DNA from: Candidatus Zhuqueibacterota bacterium
GTDB lineage: Bacteria > Zhuqueibacterota > Zhuqueibacteria > Residuimicrobiales > Krinioviventaceae
Assembly: GCA_016928775.1 (NCBI GenBank)
Contig: JAFGKD010000062.1
Span: 1 to 51,388, forward strand
DNA length: 51,388 nucleotides
Direction of reading: 5' to 3'
The notes under the pieces were generated by a model. The model saw nothing but the letters and a program-made list of their open reading frames with translations, was not told where the DNA came from and ran no database searches. This document shows, in pieces, positions 8,899-17,612 of the stretch (within the stretch, counting starts at the first letter, position 1; every line of letters starts with the position of its first letter). Made by a program: the position numbers and the translations under genes.

Positions 8899-9657
8899 TC
8901 AAAGTAGCGCATTTGCCAGCTCGATCCATTCGGCAACAGACAATTGTTCCGGCCTCCGTGTAAAATCATAACTCGTTTTGTCGGCATATTCTTTCAACGA
9001 ATTTCGCAACATTTTACGTCTTTGACCAAATGCCTGCTTGATCAGGCTTTTAAAAAAATGAATGTCTTTGATTTTTTTTAGTCGACTCTCGGTGAACGTC
9101 CAGCGAACGAGCGCCGAATCGACTTTGGGACGCGGTTGAAAGACTGTTGGCGGCACTTTGAGCAGCATCTTGACATCCGCAAATGCCTGGCTGATCACCG
9201 CGAGGATACCATAGTCTTTGCTGCCGGGTTGCGAGACAATGCGCTGTCCAACTTCTTTCTGCACCAACAGGATCAAATCCTTGACCAACCCCCGATGGTC
9301 AAATATCTTGAACAGAATGGGGCTGGTTATATGATACGGGATATTGCCAACAATCCGAATTTTCTCTGAACAATGGATTGTCGCCAGGTCGAGCTTGAGA
9401 AAATCTGTTTTTATGAGTTCAAAATTTTCAGCGTATTGAAAAGTCGTTAACAGTTGATCATAAAGCCGTTGATCAATTTCAACGGCGATCAGCTTTTGCG
9501 CCCGCGGCTGCAAGAGTCGGGTGAGCATACCATATCCCGCGCCGATTTCAAGGATGATATCATCAGCGCAAGGATTGATACACTCGACAATCTTCCGCGC
9601 CATGTTATCATCAACAAGAAAATTCTGGCCCAGGCTTTGTTTGGCTTTGATCGCCAT
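8899..9657 (-). CDS. rsmA: 16S rRNA (adenine1518/1519-N6) dimethyltransferase
   Basis: RsmA (KsgA) dimethylates the two adjacent adenines in the 16S rRNA helix 45 loop late in 30S assembly. The 252-residue protein shows QSLGQNFLVD at the N-terminus, motif I EIGAGYGMLT, the catalytic motif IV NIPYHIT and the C-terminal helical region with FGQRRKMLRNSL. The ATG at 9657 overlaps the tatD stop (TGATG); a GTG one codon earlier is equally possible. The tatD-rsmA pairing is also seen in Bacillus-type metS-yabD-ksgA regions. Confidence 0.95.
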   Translation of the reverse strand: MAIKAKQSLGQNFLVDDNMARKIVECINPCADDIILEIGAGYGMLTRLLQPRAQKLIAVEIDQRLYDQLLTTFQYAENFELIKTDFLKLDLATIHCSEKIRIVGNIPYHITSPILFKIFDHRGLVKDLILLVQKEVGQRIVSQPGSKDYGILAVISQAFADVKMLLKVPPTVFQPRPKVDSALVRWTFTESRLKKIKDIHFFKSLIKQAFGQRRKMLRNSLKEYADKTSYDFTRRPEQLSVAEWIELANALL

Positions 9658-10454
9658 CACAGGACATCTTTTTTGTCGATCACGAGGCCGAAAAGATCAA
9701 TAGCATTTTGCGTCGTAAAATTCGCCACCTCCTCGTATGTTATATTTTTTGTTTCGGCCACTTTTTCAGCGACGAATTTGACAAAGGCCGGTTCATTACG
9801 CTTTCCCCGGTGCGGCACCGGCGCCATAAAGGGGGAATCGGTTTCAATCATAATTTTGTCCAACGGGATGTCTGCCATAACATGAGCTGATGTCGATTTT
9901 TTAAAGGTGATATTGCCGGTGAACGACAGCAAAAAACCGAGGTCGATCACATTGTGCGCCATTTTCTTGTCGCCGGCAAAGCAGTGAAAGACACCCCGCC
10001 AGCCTTTTTTGGACCTGGACTGGATGATGTGCTGAACGTCTTCATCTGATTCGCGCGTGTGGATAATCAGCGGCATCTGTCTTTCAAGTGACAACTCGAG
10101 GAATTGCCGAAAGACCCGCCGCTGGACATGCCGCGGTGAATAATCGTAATGATAATCCAACCCTACCTCACCGATGGCGACCACCTTTGGGTGGGCAAGC
10201 ATTTCCTTTAGTTCGGCAAATTGTTCATCGGTCATACTTTTTGCATCATGCGGGTGCACGCCAACTGCAGCGTAAACACTCGCATAGTCCTCGGCAATTT
10301 TTATTGCTGCCAGCGAGGATTTATAATCAATGCCAATGGTCATTATGGCGCCGATATTTTCTTCCCTGGCGCGCTGAATGACGGCATCTCGATCAGCATC
10401 AAAACGATCAAAATCGAGATGAGAATGCGTATCTACAAGGATTGGTTTATTCAT
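9657..10454 (-). CDS. tatD: TatD-family metal-dependent hydrolase/DNase
   Basis: A 265-residue TIM-barrel amidohydrolase-superfamily protein. Metal ligands are visible as DTHSHLDF (residues 8-15), the Glu in IGEVGLDYHYD, IHTRES, HCFAG and the Asp in IETDSPFMAP. Family members act as 3'-5' exonucleases or D-Tyr-tRNA hydrolases; the exact substrate cannot be told. It sits 17 bp after metG and overlaps rsmA. Confidence 0.92.
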   Translation of the reverse strand: MNKPILVDTHSHLDFDRFDADRDAVIQRAREENIGAIMTIGIDYKSSLAAIKIAEDYASVYAAVGVHPHDAKSMTDEQFAELKEMLAHPKVVAIGEVGLDYHYDYSPRHVQRRVFRQFLELSLERQMPLIIHTRESDEDVQHIIQSRSKKGWRGVFHCFAGDKKMAHNVIDLGFLLSFTGNITFKKSTSAHVMADIPLDKIMIETDSPFMAPVPHRGKRNEPAFVKFVAEKVAETKNITYEEVANFTTQNAIDLFGLVIDKKDVL

Positions 10455-10471
10455 AAATGATCCATCACGCC

Positions 10472-12535
10472 TTAGCGAATGGCGGCGCCGTCATTCACCT
10501 CCTTATCCAGAGCAAGCAAACTGAAATTGCCGTTATCGTCTTCAGCGGCGAGGAGCATGCCATTGGATTCGATGCCGCGGATTTTGGCTGGCTGCAAATT
10601 AGCCACAATGATAATTTTTTTGCCGATCACCTGTTCGGGCGAATATTTTTGCGCGATTCCGGCAACAATCTGGCGTCTCTCGGTGCCGAGCTGAATATGC
10701 AGTTTAAGCAATTTGTCGGTTTTGGGAACGAATTCCGCTGCCAATACTTTGGCAACGCGCAGTTGTATTTTGGCAAAATCTTCGTACGAAATTTTCATCT
10801 CTTCCTGCGTTTCCTCCACCGGTACATCGCCGCGCAATTGCGCCTGGATGTTCTGCAATCGTTCAATCTCGGGTTGTATTTCTTTTTCTTCCATTTTTCT
10901 GAACAGGATAGATGTCTTGCCTAATTGATGCCCTGCTGGCAATTCGATTTTTGCCACACCGTCCCATACCTGAGCGTGAACATCTGTGTCGTGTCCCATC
11001 ATGGCCCATGCCTTTTCAGCGGAAAAGGGTAACACCGGTTCCATGAGAACGGCTAAGGTGTTGCAGGTGTGCAAACAGATATTTATTGTGGTGGCACATT
11101 TCGCCGGATTTTCGCGCACTGTTTTCCATGGTTCCTGATCATTAAAATATTTATTTGCCGTGCGCGCGACATCCATGAACACGGTCAACGCTTTACGGAG
11201 CTCGACCTTTTCAATAGCCGATCCAATCTCCTTCGGCGCTTTGGTTATGGCTCGCAGCATCATCTGATCAAGGTCGTCCAGGTCGCTGCGGGCAGGGACT
11301 TTGCCGTTGAACTGTTTATTGGTGAAAGCCAGCGTGCGGTTGATGAAATTGCCTAATATATCGGCCAATTCACTGTTATTGCGCGTCAAATATTCTTGCC
11401 AGGCAAAATCGGAATCTTTGGTTTCCGGCGCGATGGTGGCCAGGTAGTAACGCAGCGGATCGACCTCAAATTTCTCGACATAGTCTTCCAGCCAAACAGC
11501 ATAGTTTTTACTGGTACTGAGCTTGTTGCCTTCAAGATTCAGAAATTCGTTTGCCGGAACATTATTCGGCAGCACATAATCGCCATGTGCCATGAGCATG
11601 GCCGGGAACATGATGCAGTGAAAAACAATGTTGTCTTTGCCTATAAAATGCACCAGTTTGGTCTCGGCATCCTGCCAGTAGGTTTTCCACAAGTGTGGAT
11701 CACCCCGGGCTTCTGCCCACTCTTTTGTCGCAGAGATGTAGCCGATGGGTGCATCAAACCAAACGTAGAGCACCTTGCCTTTGGCTTCGGGCAACGGCAC
11801 GTCCACACCCCAGCTCAAATCGCGTGTCACCGCGCGATCAGCCAGACCATCGCTGAGCCAGCTCTTCACTTGTCCCAAAACATTCGATTTCCAGCCATGC
11901 CGCGTAGCGATCCAGTCGCTGATCTGCTTCTGAAAATGTCCCAACGGAATGTACCAATGCTCGGTCTCTTTGAGCTGCGGTTTTTCGCTCGTGAGAGCGC
12001 TAACCGGATTTTTTAGCTCGGTTGGCGACAGCGATGTGCCGCATTTTTCACACTGATCGCCGTAGGCTTCTGCATAGCCACATTGGGGACATTCGCCTTT
12101 GACATAACGATCGGGCAGAAACATGCCCGCTTTGGGATCATATAGCTGTTGTTCTGCTTTTTTTTTGAAAACGCCCTGGCCATGGAGCTTTAGGAAAAAC
12201 GCTTGTGATGTCTTGTGGTGCACAGGTGAACTGGTGCGGCCGTAATAATCAAATGACATACCAAACCGGGCAAAGGCCTCTTTATTACGAAAGTGAAACT
12301 CATCCACAATTTCCTGGGGTGAAACACCCGTTTTTTCCGCAGCAATAGTAATGGGGACACCGTGTTCGTCCGATCCGCAGATGTAAATAACGTCGCGCTT
12401 TTTCAATCGCTGATAGCGGACGTAGATATCAGCCGGCAAATAGGCGCCAGCGAGATGACCGAGGTGGATTGGACCATTGGCGTACGGCAGAGCGCTGGTA
12501 ACCAATATTCTCTTGTATCCTTTTGTATGTTCCAT
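10472..12535 (-). CDS. metG: methionyl-tRNA synthetase with C-terminal tRNA-binding domain
   Basis: A class I aminoacyl-tRNA synthetase charging tRNA-Met. HIGH is seen as HLGH after the family start ALPYANGPIHLGH, the zinc knuckle as CPQCGY...CEKCG, and KMSKS as LSTSK. The last about 105 residues form an OB-fold EMAP-like tRNA-binding domain (from YEDFAKIQLRV) that dimerises some MetRS enzymes. The ATG at 12535 (687 residues) begins just before the catalytic domain; AGGAAAGGA lies further upstream and an in-frame ATG at 12568 would add 11 residues, so the start is slightly uncertain. Confidence 0.96.
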   Translation of the reverse strand: MEHTKGYKRILVTSALPYANGPIHLGHLAGAYLPADIYVRYQRLKKRDVIYICGSDEHGVPITIAAEKTGVSPQEIVDEFHFRNKEAFARFGMSFDYYGRTSSPVHHKTSQAFFLKLHGQGVFKKKAEQQLYDPKAGMFLPDRYVKGECPQCGYAEAYGDQCEKCGTSLSPTELKNPVSALTSEKPQLKETEHWYIPLGHFQKQISDWIATRHGWKSNVLGQVKSWLSDGLADRAVTRDLSWGVDVPLPEAKGKVLYVWFDAPIGYISATKEWAEARGDPHLWKTYWQDAETKLVHFIGKDNIVFHCIMFPAMLMAHGDYVLPNNVPANEFLNLEGNKLSTSKNYAVWLEDYVEKFEVDPLRYYLATIAPETKDSDFAWQEYLTRNNSELADILGNFINRTLAFTNKQFNGKVPARSDLDDLDQMMLRAITKAPKEIGSAIEKVELRKALTVFMDVARTANKYFNDQEPWKTVRENPAKCATTINICLHTCNTLAVLMEPVLPFSAEKAWAMMGHDTDVHAQVWDGVAKIELPAGHQLGKTSILFRKMEEKEIQPEIERLQNIQAQLRGDVPVEETQEEMKISYEDFAKIQLRVAKVLAAEFVPKTDKLLKLHIQLGTERRQIVAGIAQKYSPEQVIGKKIIIVANLQPAKIRGIESNGMLLAAEDDNGNFSLLALDKEVNDGAAIR

Positions 12536-12594
12536 AGTGATGAGCGGATCCTTTCCTGGTAATTTCAAATTCCTTGTTCAGGCTGTCTGCGAAA

Positions 12595-13674
12595 TTAAAT
12601 TCCCATGCTCACACCCGTCGCTGTGGCAGCTCTGATGAGCTGATGGTCGGGATCGACGGTGCGCGTTCTGCCGCCGATTTCTTCAATGGCTACGCTGGTT
12701 ATGCTGTTGCCCTGCAGTGCCACCATGTCACCAAACTGCTGCTGTCGTACCAATTCCGCCGCTGCTACACCATATCGTGTCGCTAAAATTCGGTCAAATG
12801 CGGATGGTGTGCCGCCGCGCTGCAAATGACCGAGGATGGTGGCACGAGCTTCAAGTCCGGTGACATCTTCAATCTCTGAACACAGTTTTATGCTGATGCC
12901 ACCAAGCCGCAATTTGTCAGGACTATCCTCAACGACTCGTTGCACGGTGAAATCATCCCCTTTGGCCTTTGCACCCTCGGAGACGGCGACGATACTGAAG
13001 CGACGACCTCTGCGACTACGTTCCAAAACACGCTCGGCGATGACATCCACATTATACTCAATCTCTGGAATGAGGATAATATCCGCGCCGCCGGCGAGTC
13101 CGGCACCAAGGGTGAGCCAGCCGGCGTAACGCCCCATGATCTCGATGAGCATGACGCGGTGATGCGACGATGCCGTGGTATGAATGCGATCGATCGCCTC
13201 TGTGGCAATAGAAACGGCCGTATCATAGCCGAACGTGATGTCTGTGCCGTACAAATCATTGTCGATGGTTTTTGGCACGCCGATAACAGACAATCCTTTT
13301 TCCATCAATTGTTTGGCGATGGTCATGGTGCCATCACCGCCAATGCAGACAACCGCTTCCAAGCCGAGGTCGGACGCATTTTGAATGGTCTGATCGGAAC
13401 AGTCAGTGTAGATTGTGGCATCATCCTTTTGAGTTGGATGATGGAATGGATTCGCCTTGTTGGAACTGCCGAGAATAGTGCCGCCCTGCTGCAAGATGCC
13501 GGACACGGCATCCCAGCTCAGCGAACGATAGCGGTTTTCAATAAGACCGAGGAAACCATCCTCAAAACCTATGACTTTATAGTGATCCTGCAACAACGAT
13601 TTTGACACAGCCCGAATCACAGCATTCAAACCCGGACAATCGCCTCCCCCAGTCAATAGTCCAACTCGTTTCAT
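12595..13674 (-). CDS. pfkA: 6-phosphofructokinase (G/K variant active site)
   Basis: A PfkA-family kinase phosphorylating fructose 6-phosphate. The N-terminus LLTGGGDCPGLNAVIR binds the phosphoryl donor; GGDGT (112-116) carries Gly115, equivalent to E. coli Gly104, the signature of ATP use, while PKTIDND carries Lys135, equivalent to E. coli Gly124, a lysine typical of pyrophosphate-dependent enzymes. This Gly/Lys combination is known from several ATP-dependent long or group-III PFKs. The EIMGRYAGWL substrate motif is present. At 359 residues it is longer than the E. coli enzyme. Predicted donor is ATP, with moderate confidence. Confidence 0.9.
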   Translation of the reverse strand: MKRVGLLTGGGDCPGLNAVIRAVSKSLLQDHYKVIGFEDGFLGLIENRYRSLSWDAVSGILQQGGTILGSSNKANPFHHPTQKDDATIYTDCSDQTIQNASDLGLEAVVCIGGDGTMTIAKQLMEKGLSVIGVPKTIDNDLYGTDITFGYDTAVSIATEAIDRIHTTASSHHRVMLIEIMGRYAGWLTLGAGLAGGADIILIPEIEYNVDVIAERVLERSRRGRRFSIVAVSEGAKAKGDDFTVQRVVEDSPDKLRLGGISIKLCSEIEDVTGLEARATILGHLQRGGTPSAFDRILATRYGVAAAELVRQQQFGDMVALQGNSITSVAIEEIGGRTRTVDPDHQLIRAATATGVSMGI

Positions 13675-13691
13675 AATTTCCTGCCATTCAT

Positions 13692-14561
13692 TTATGACTT
13701 TTTTCCATCACCATTAGCGATTTCAGCATCATCTGATTGTTCTGATTCCTCGTTTGTCGGCGGAATATATTCAAGCTCTTTTAGCTGTTCGAGTGAGAAC
13801 TTTTCATATCTGTTGGAATCAAATTTGAGTGTGACCATTTCCTTAAAGACATCGTAAGCAATCACCTGACCGGTTCCGTCTTTATTTTTATAGTATGAAT
13901 AAATCGGTGGCATTTTTTTGGTTTGTTCTTTATAAAAATCGCGTTCATACATCAGGCAGCACAAGAGGCGGCCACAAAGTCCGGACAATTTCTGCGGATT
14001 CAGCGGCAAATTTTGCTCCTTTGCGCACTGGGTGGTAATCGGATCAAATTCTTTCAGCCAGGACGAGCAGCACAACTTGCGGCCGCAGCCGCCAAAACCG
14101 CCAATTCGTTTCGCTTCATCGCGAACGCCTATTTGGCGCAGTTCAATCCGTACCTTGTAAACACCCGCCAAATCCTTGACCAACTCGCGAAAATCGACTC
14201 TTTTTTCCGCCGTAAAATAAAAGGTGATTTTCTGGCCGTCGAACTGATATTCAACATCCACCAGTTTCATATCCAGATTATGTTCGCCAATTTTACGTCG
14301 ACATTGCTGGTATGCATCAAATTCGCGGCGTCGATTATCGCGATATTGCTCCACTTCCAGGGCGCTCGGTTTTCGTAAAACGTTGCGCAGCGGCGTTTCG
14401 CTTTTCTTGCGTTCAAGCAAAGAACCAATTTGATTGACAATTCCGAGGTCTTCACCCTTTTCCGCTTCCACAATGGCGTAATCGCCGACAACAAACGGAA
14501 ATTGTTGCGGATTATGATATATCTCCTTTCGTTCCCCCTTGAATAATAGTTCTATCATCAT
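13692..14561 (-). CDS. PSP1-domain protein, RicT/YaaT-like
   Basis: The 289-residue protein matches the PSP1 C-terminal-domain family (Bacillus YaaT/RicT). Key features are the cysteine clusters GFGGCGRKLCCSSWLKEF and SGLCGRLLCCLMYERDFY (quoted in part), which in RicT form part of an iron-sulfur-binding complex with RicA and RicF that affects RNase Y. RicA and RicF are not in the window, so the role here is open. It overlaps the holB stop by ATGA, the same holB-yaaT order as in Bacillus, and has an acidic/polar C-terminal tail (about 265-289). Confidence 0.85.
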   Translation of the reverse strand: MMIELLFKGERKEIYHNPQQFPFVVGDYAIVEAEKGEDLGIVNQIGSLLERKKSETPLRNVLRKPSALEVEQYRDNRRREFDAYQQCRRKIGEHNLDMKLVDVEYQFDGQKITFYFTAEKRVDFRELVKDLAGVYKVRIELRQIGVRDEAKRIGGFGGCGRKLCCSSWLKEFDPITTQCAKEQNLPLNPQKLSGLCGRLLCCLMYERDFYKEQTKKMPPIYSYYKNKDGTGQVIAYDVFKEMVTLKFDSNRYEKFSLEQLKELEYIPPTNEESEQSDDAEIANGDGKKS

Positions 14562-15643
14562 AGCTGGCGACCTTTCAGCTGTAGCACAGCGCGCAGTTTG
14601 CTCATGAGTACAAACAGAATCAAATTTATTTGAATATTCCTTTCAACCATTTGGATGGAATTTTCGACGTGCATAAAAGCAGCGGGAAAATCAATGAAGT
14701 CGAATGCACTGATAAATCTGTCGAGAGTTTCCAATTGGTCAAAATTGATGATATATTGTTCGGCTTTACCGTGTTCCAGCAACATTAATGCATCTCTGAA
14801 CCAGAGCAAAATCAGACTCAAAATATCCTTGATTGTTTTGACATCCGTGCTGCGAACGAGATGTTCCACCAGATCAATTTGCGATTTTGCATCTTTAAGG
14901 CAGCACCGCAAAAATTCAACCGCTCTTTCGCGTTGCTTGCCAAAGCTTTCATCAAGCCATTCCAGAGCGCGACTGTAGCTTCCCTGACTGATTCGCGAAT
15001 AAAGCTTTGCATATTCAGGTTCGATTTTTTCCCGTTCAATCAAGGCCTTTTCGATTTCATTATCCGGCAATGGTCCCAGTCTAATCTCTTGACAGCGTGA
15101 TAAAATAGTCGGCAGCATGCTACTGACATGTGACGCGGTGAGAATCAAGTGCATCGTATCGGGTGGCTCTTCCAAAATTTTGAGCAACGAGTTTGCTGCC
15201 GGTATCGTCATTTTATCGGCTTGTGCAATGATCACAACCCGTCGGCCTTCCAACGGTTTCAGCGTTGTGATATGACGAATTTCGCGGATTTTTTCGATGC
15301 CGATTGTTGGCGTCGCCCACGGTTTATCTCGACGATAGGGATTGGCCACAACACTGTCAAGAATAGCCCGCTCCTCGTCGACATTTTTCGCGGATGATGG
15401 AAAAATAAACACAAGGTCCGGATGCTGAAATGTCTTGATCCGTCGACAATTTGCGCACGCATTGCAGGGTTTTTCAGCCTCACTCTTGCAAAAAAGTGCT
15501 TTCGCCATTTCCAGAGCCAGGGCTTCTTTGCCCACACCCAATGGCCCGCTGAACAGATAGGCGTGATGAACACGATTGTGCTCAATCGCCCTGCTCAATA
15601 TACTTTTTGCGCGATGTTGTGCGATGACGACGGAAAAGCTCAT
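14558..15643 (-). CDS. holB: DNA polymerase III delta-prime subunit
   Basis: A clamp-loader AAA+ subunit that, with delta and tau/gamma, opens the sliding clamp. The 361-residue protein has a P-loop GPLGVGKEAL near residue 33, a four-cysteine zinc module after it (C52, then CNACANC), sensor-1 region LLKILEEPP and the SRCQEIRL motif (SRC) of clamp-loader subunits. The C-terminal third is helical, as in delta-prime collars. It is coupled to the PSP1 gene by a 4-bp overlap. Confidence 0.9.
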   Translation of the reverse strand: MSFSVVIAQHRAKSILSRAIEHNRVHHAYLFSGPLGVGKEALALEMAKALFCKSEAEKPCNACANCRRIKTFQHPDLVFIFPSSAKNVDEERAILDSVVANPYRRDKPWATPTIGIEKIREIRHITTLKPLEGRRVVIIAQADKMTIPAANSLLKILEEPPDTMHLILTASHVSSMLPTILSRCQEIRLGPLPDNEIEKALIEREKIEPEYAKLYSRISQGSYSRALEWLDESFGKQRERAVEFLRCCLKDAKSQIDLVEHLVRSTDVKTIKDILSLILLWFRDALMLLEHGKAEQYIINFDQLETLDRFISAFDFIDFPAAFMHVENSIQMVERNIQINLILFVLMSKLRAVLQLKGRQL

Positions 15644-15725
15644 GGTTGTTTAAAATTTTAATTGACTGTTCGCTCTGCTTTAAATGGTTACGTTCGACAA
15701 ACGGGAAATGAGAGGCGGAATATAA

Positions 15726-16913
15726 TCATCCCAGCCAGTCCTCCGGGTCCAGGTTGTCAGTGTTTTTCCAAATCTGAAAATGCAGCACCGGACCATTCAA
15801 GGATCCGGAATCACCAACCGTGCCGATCACTTGTCCGGTTTCCACATAGTCGAGCACATTCACTCGGATATCGGCCAGATGAGTATACACCGTGTAATAA
15901 CCCTCATCGTGGCTGATGATGATGATATTGCCGCGACCACGTTGCCAGGTAATGGTTTGAACTTGCCCGGCGTCTACCGACTGCACTGGTGTCCCGAGTG
16001 GTGCGCGAATTTCTATGCCCAGATTTTCCGTGACTGTATTGAGCGTTGGATGACGCTGTTTACCGAAATGACTGATGATATTACCATTTGTTGGCCACGG
16101 CAAATGGCCGCGCAAGTTGGCAAAGCTATAATCCCGAGTCACTCTTGGGATAACACTTTCTTTTTTATGCGAAATTTGTCGTTGCTTGTCCGTACGTTCC
16201 TTTTCTCGACTCTCAATAAGCCCTCTAATCCTTTGTTGGGCGTTTTCCAGCTCTTGAACATGTTGCTCCAGATAGGCTCTGTCCTTGCGAATCACTTGCA
16301 GGACATTCTGCCGTTTGGTGCGACTCGCTTTGAGCTGTTCGGTACGGCGCTCCTGCTCATCCAGCATCTGTTCCTTCTGAGCGATATCCTGGTTAAGCTG
16401 GCGCTGTTCCGAGTGCAACAACTCGACTTTCTCGCTTAAGGATTCAAAATTACGGCGATCATTATGTGCAACAAGCTTTTGGTATTTGAGCCAGATATTG
16501 GCCTTTTCCCAGGAGCCGTTGGTCAACAGCATTTCATAGTCACGTCGGCGACCATGTTTATAAAAAGTAATCAGCCTTTTTTTGATGAGAGCTCTAAGTT
16601 TTTCGATCTGTTCCTCAAGCTCTGTTAGCTGCTGCGTACGAGATTTTATTTGTATTTCTTGTTGATTCAGGTCTTTCCGCAACGTGAACAGCAAGCTCGA
16701 TGTCACATCAATTTCCCGATCCAGGCCGGCGATTAAATTTGATGTACTTTTCTCATTTGCTTTCTTTTGCGAAAGCTCCTGCTCGTACCTGGCGATCTCC
16801 TTTTGCAATGCCTCCAATTCTTTTTGACTTTTTTCTGTGTCAGGAGTGGCGGCGAACGCAAAACTGACGCCAAGCAGCGCAAGTAGGAAATATTTTGGCG
16901 TTTGATATGTCAT
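15726..16913 (-). CDS. EnvC-like periplasmic protein: coiled coil plus degenerate M23 domain
   Basis: A 395-residue secreted protein: signal peptide (1-22, ending FAFAA), a long coiled coil (about 30-255, Lys/Glu/Gln-rich heptads) and a C-terminal LytM/M23 domain (about 285-395). In active M23 peptidases zinc is held by HxxxD and HxH; here the first pair is replaced by N-LGI-E (in ENLGIEIRAP), while the YTHL and LHFQI histidines remain. Loss of the first ligands matches EnvC/NlpD-type activators, which switch on amidases at the division septum rather than cut peptidoglycan themselves. The ATG at 16913 gives a clean signal peptide; an upstream in-frame start was rejected. Confidence 0.85.
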   Translation of the reverse strand: MTYQTPKYFLLALLGVSFAFAATPDTEKSQKELEALQKEIARYEQELSQKKANEKSTSNLIAGLDREIDVTSSLLFTLRKDLNQQEIQIKSRTQQLTELEEQIEKLRALIKKRLITFYKHGRRRDYEMLLTNGSWEKANIWLKYQKLVAHNDRRNFESLSEKVELLHSEQRQLNQDIAQKEQMLDEQERRTEQLKASRTKRQNVLQVIRKDRAYLEQHVQELENAQQRIRGLIESREKERTDKQRQISHKKESVIPRVTRDYSFANLRGHLPWPTNGNIISHFGKQRHPTLNTVTENLGIEIRAPLGTPVQSVDAGQVQTITWQRGRGNIIIISHDEGYYTVYTHLADIRVNVLDYVETGQVIGTVGDSGSLNGPVLHFQIWKNTDNLDPEDWLG

Positions 16914-17074
16914 ACATCGTTTTTTACAGTCAATAAATGTAATGGTTAACCCAAAGAAATGCAATAGAAAAGATATTGCAAAAACGACATTTAGGGCTGC
17001 TTTTGCTCCTTCTTATTTCTTGATTCTGGCTGACTTTTTCAATACATTTGTTTTACAAACAATGAGAAATTCAC
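16914..17074. promoter_or_regulatory. divergent promoter region
   Basis: This 161-bp AT-rich gap separates the EnvC-like gene (minus) from the cyclic-nucleotide-binding gene (plus) and must hold both promoters. A weak plus-strand pair, TTGATT at 17020 and TACATT at 17043 with 17-bp spacing, is the best candidate I see; nothing stronger is apparent. Confidence 0.3.
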
Positions 17075-17605
17075 GTGCGTGCGCCAAAAAGTCTAAAACA
17101 ATTTTTCAGAATCGATGATCAGGAAAACAACAAGGTAATCGAGGGCATAAAGCGTATTCCGCTTTTCCATGACTTTCGGGAAAGGGAAATTCGTATCCTC
17201 GCTCACAAATGCTACATACGTCATTTTGCAGCCGAGGAAGAAATTTATTCTGAAAATAGCCCCTCTGCTGCTATCTATTTTGTTGTTTTTGGCTCAGTGG
17301 GAATGTACAAAAAAAGAAGGAGCAAAATCACCGATCGCGTACAAGTGGTACACGCGGGCAAATTTTTTGGTGAGACGGCTCTGGTGAATGATAGCCCGAG
17401 GCGACACAGCGTCAAAGCAATGGAAAAAACCGAGGTTTTGGTGCTGTTTCAATCCGATTTTAAAGTCCTGGAACAGCAGTACCCGGGACTCGCTCTCAAG
17501 TTTTTAAAATTCATTACAACAAAATTTTATAATGAGTTGAATATTTTTCAAACCGAATTCCACGAGCTTTCCCAAAAAATGGCCAAAGATGAATTAATGA
17601 GATAA
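17075..17605 (+). CDS. cyclic-nucleotide-binding domain protein without DNA-binding domain
   Basis: The 176-residue protein is essentially one Crp/PKA-type cyclic-nucleotide-binding barrel (about 25-140), with the phosphate-binding cassette seen as GKFFGETALVNDSPRRHSVKA (residues in that order; the Glu and Arg contacts are present). There is no C-terminal helix-turn-helix, only a helical tail, so it is a sensor or adaptor rather than a Crp regulator. The only usable start is GTG at 17075. It is followed 8 bp later by a membrane protein gene, which suggests the two work together. Confidence 0.8.
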   Translation: MRAPKSLKQFFRIDDQENNKVIEGIKRIPLFHDFREREIRILAHKCYIRHFAAEEEIYSENSPSAAIYFVVFGSVGMYKKRRSKITDRVQVVHAGKFFGETALVNDSPRRHSVKAMEKTEVLVLFQSDFKVLEQQYPGLALKFLKFITTKFYNELNIFQTEFHELSQKMAKDELMR

Positions 17606-17612
17606 TGATCTG

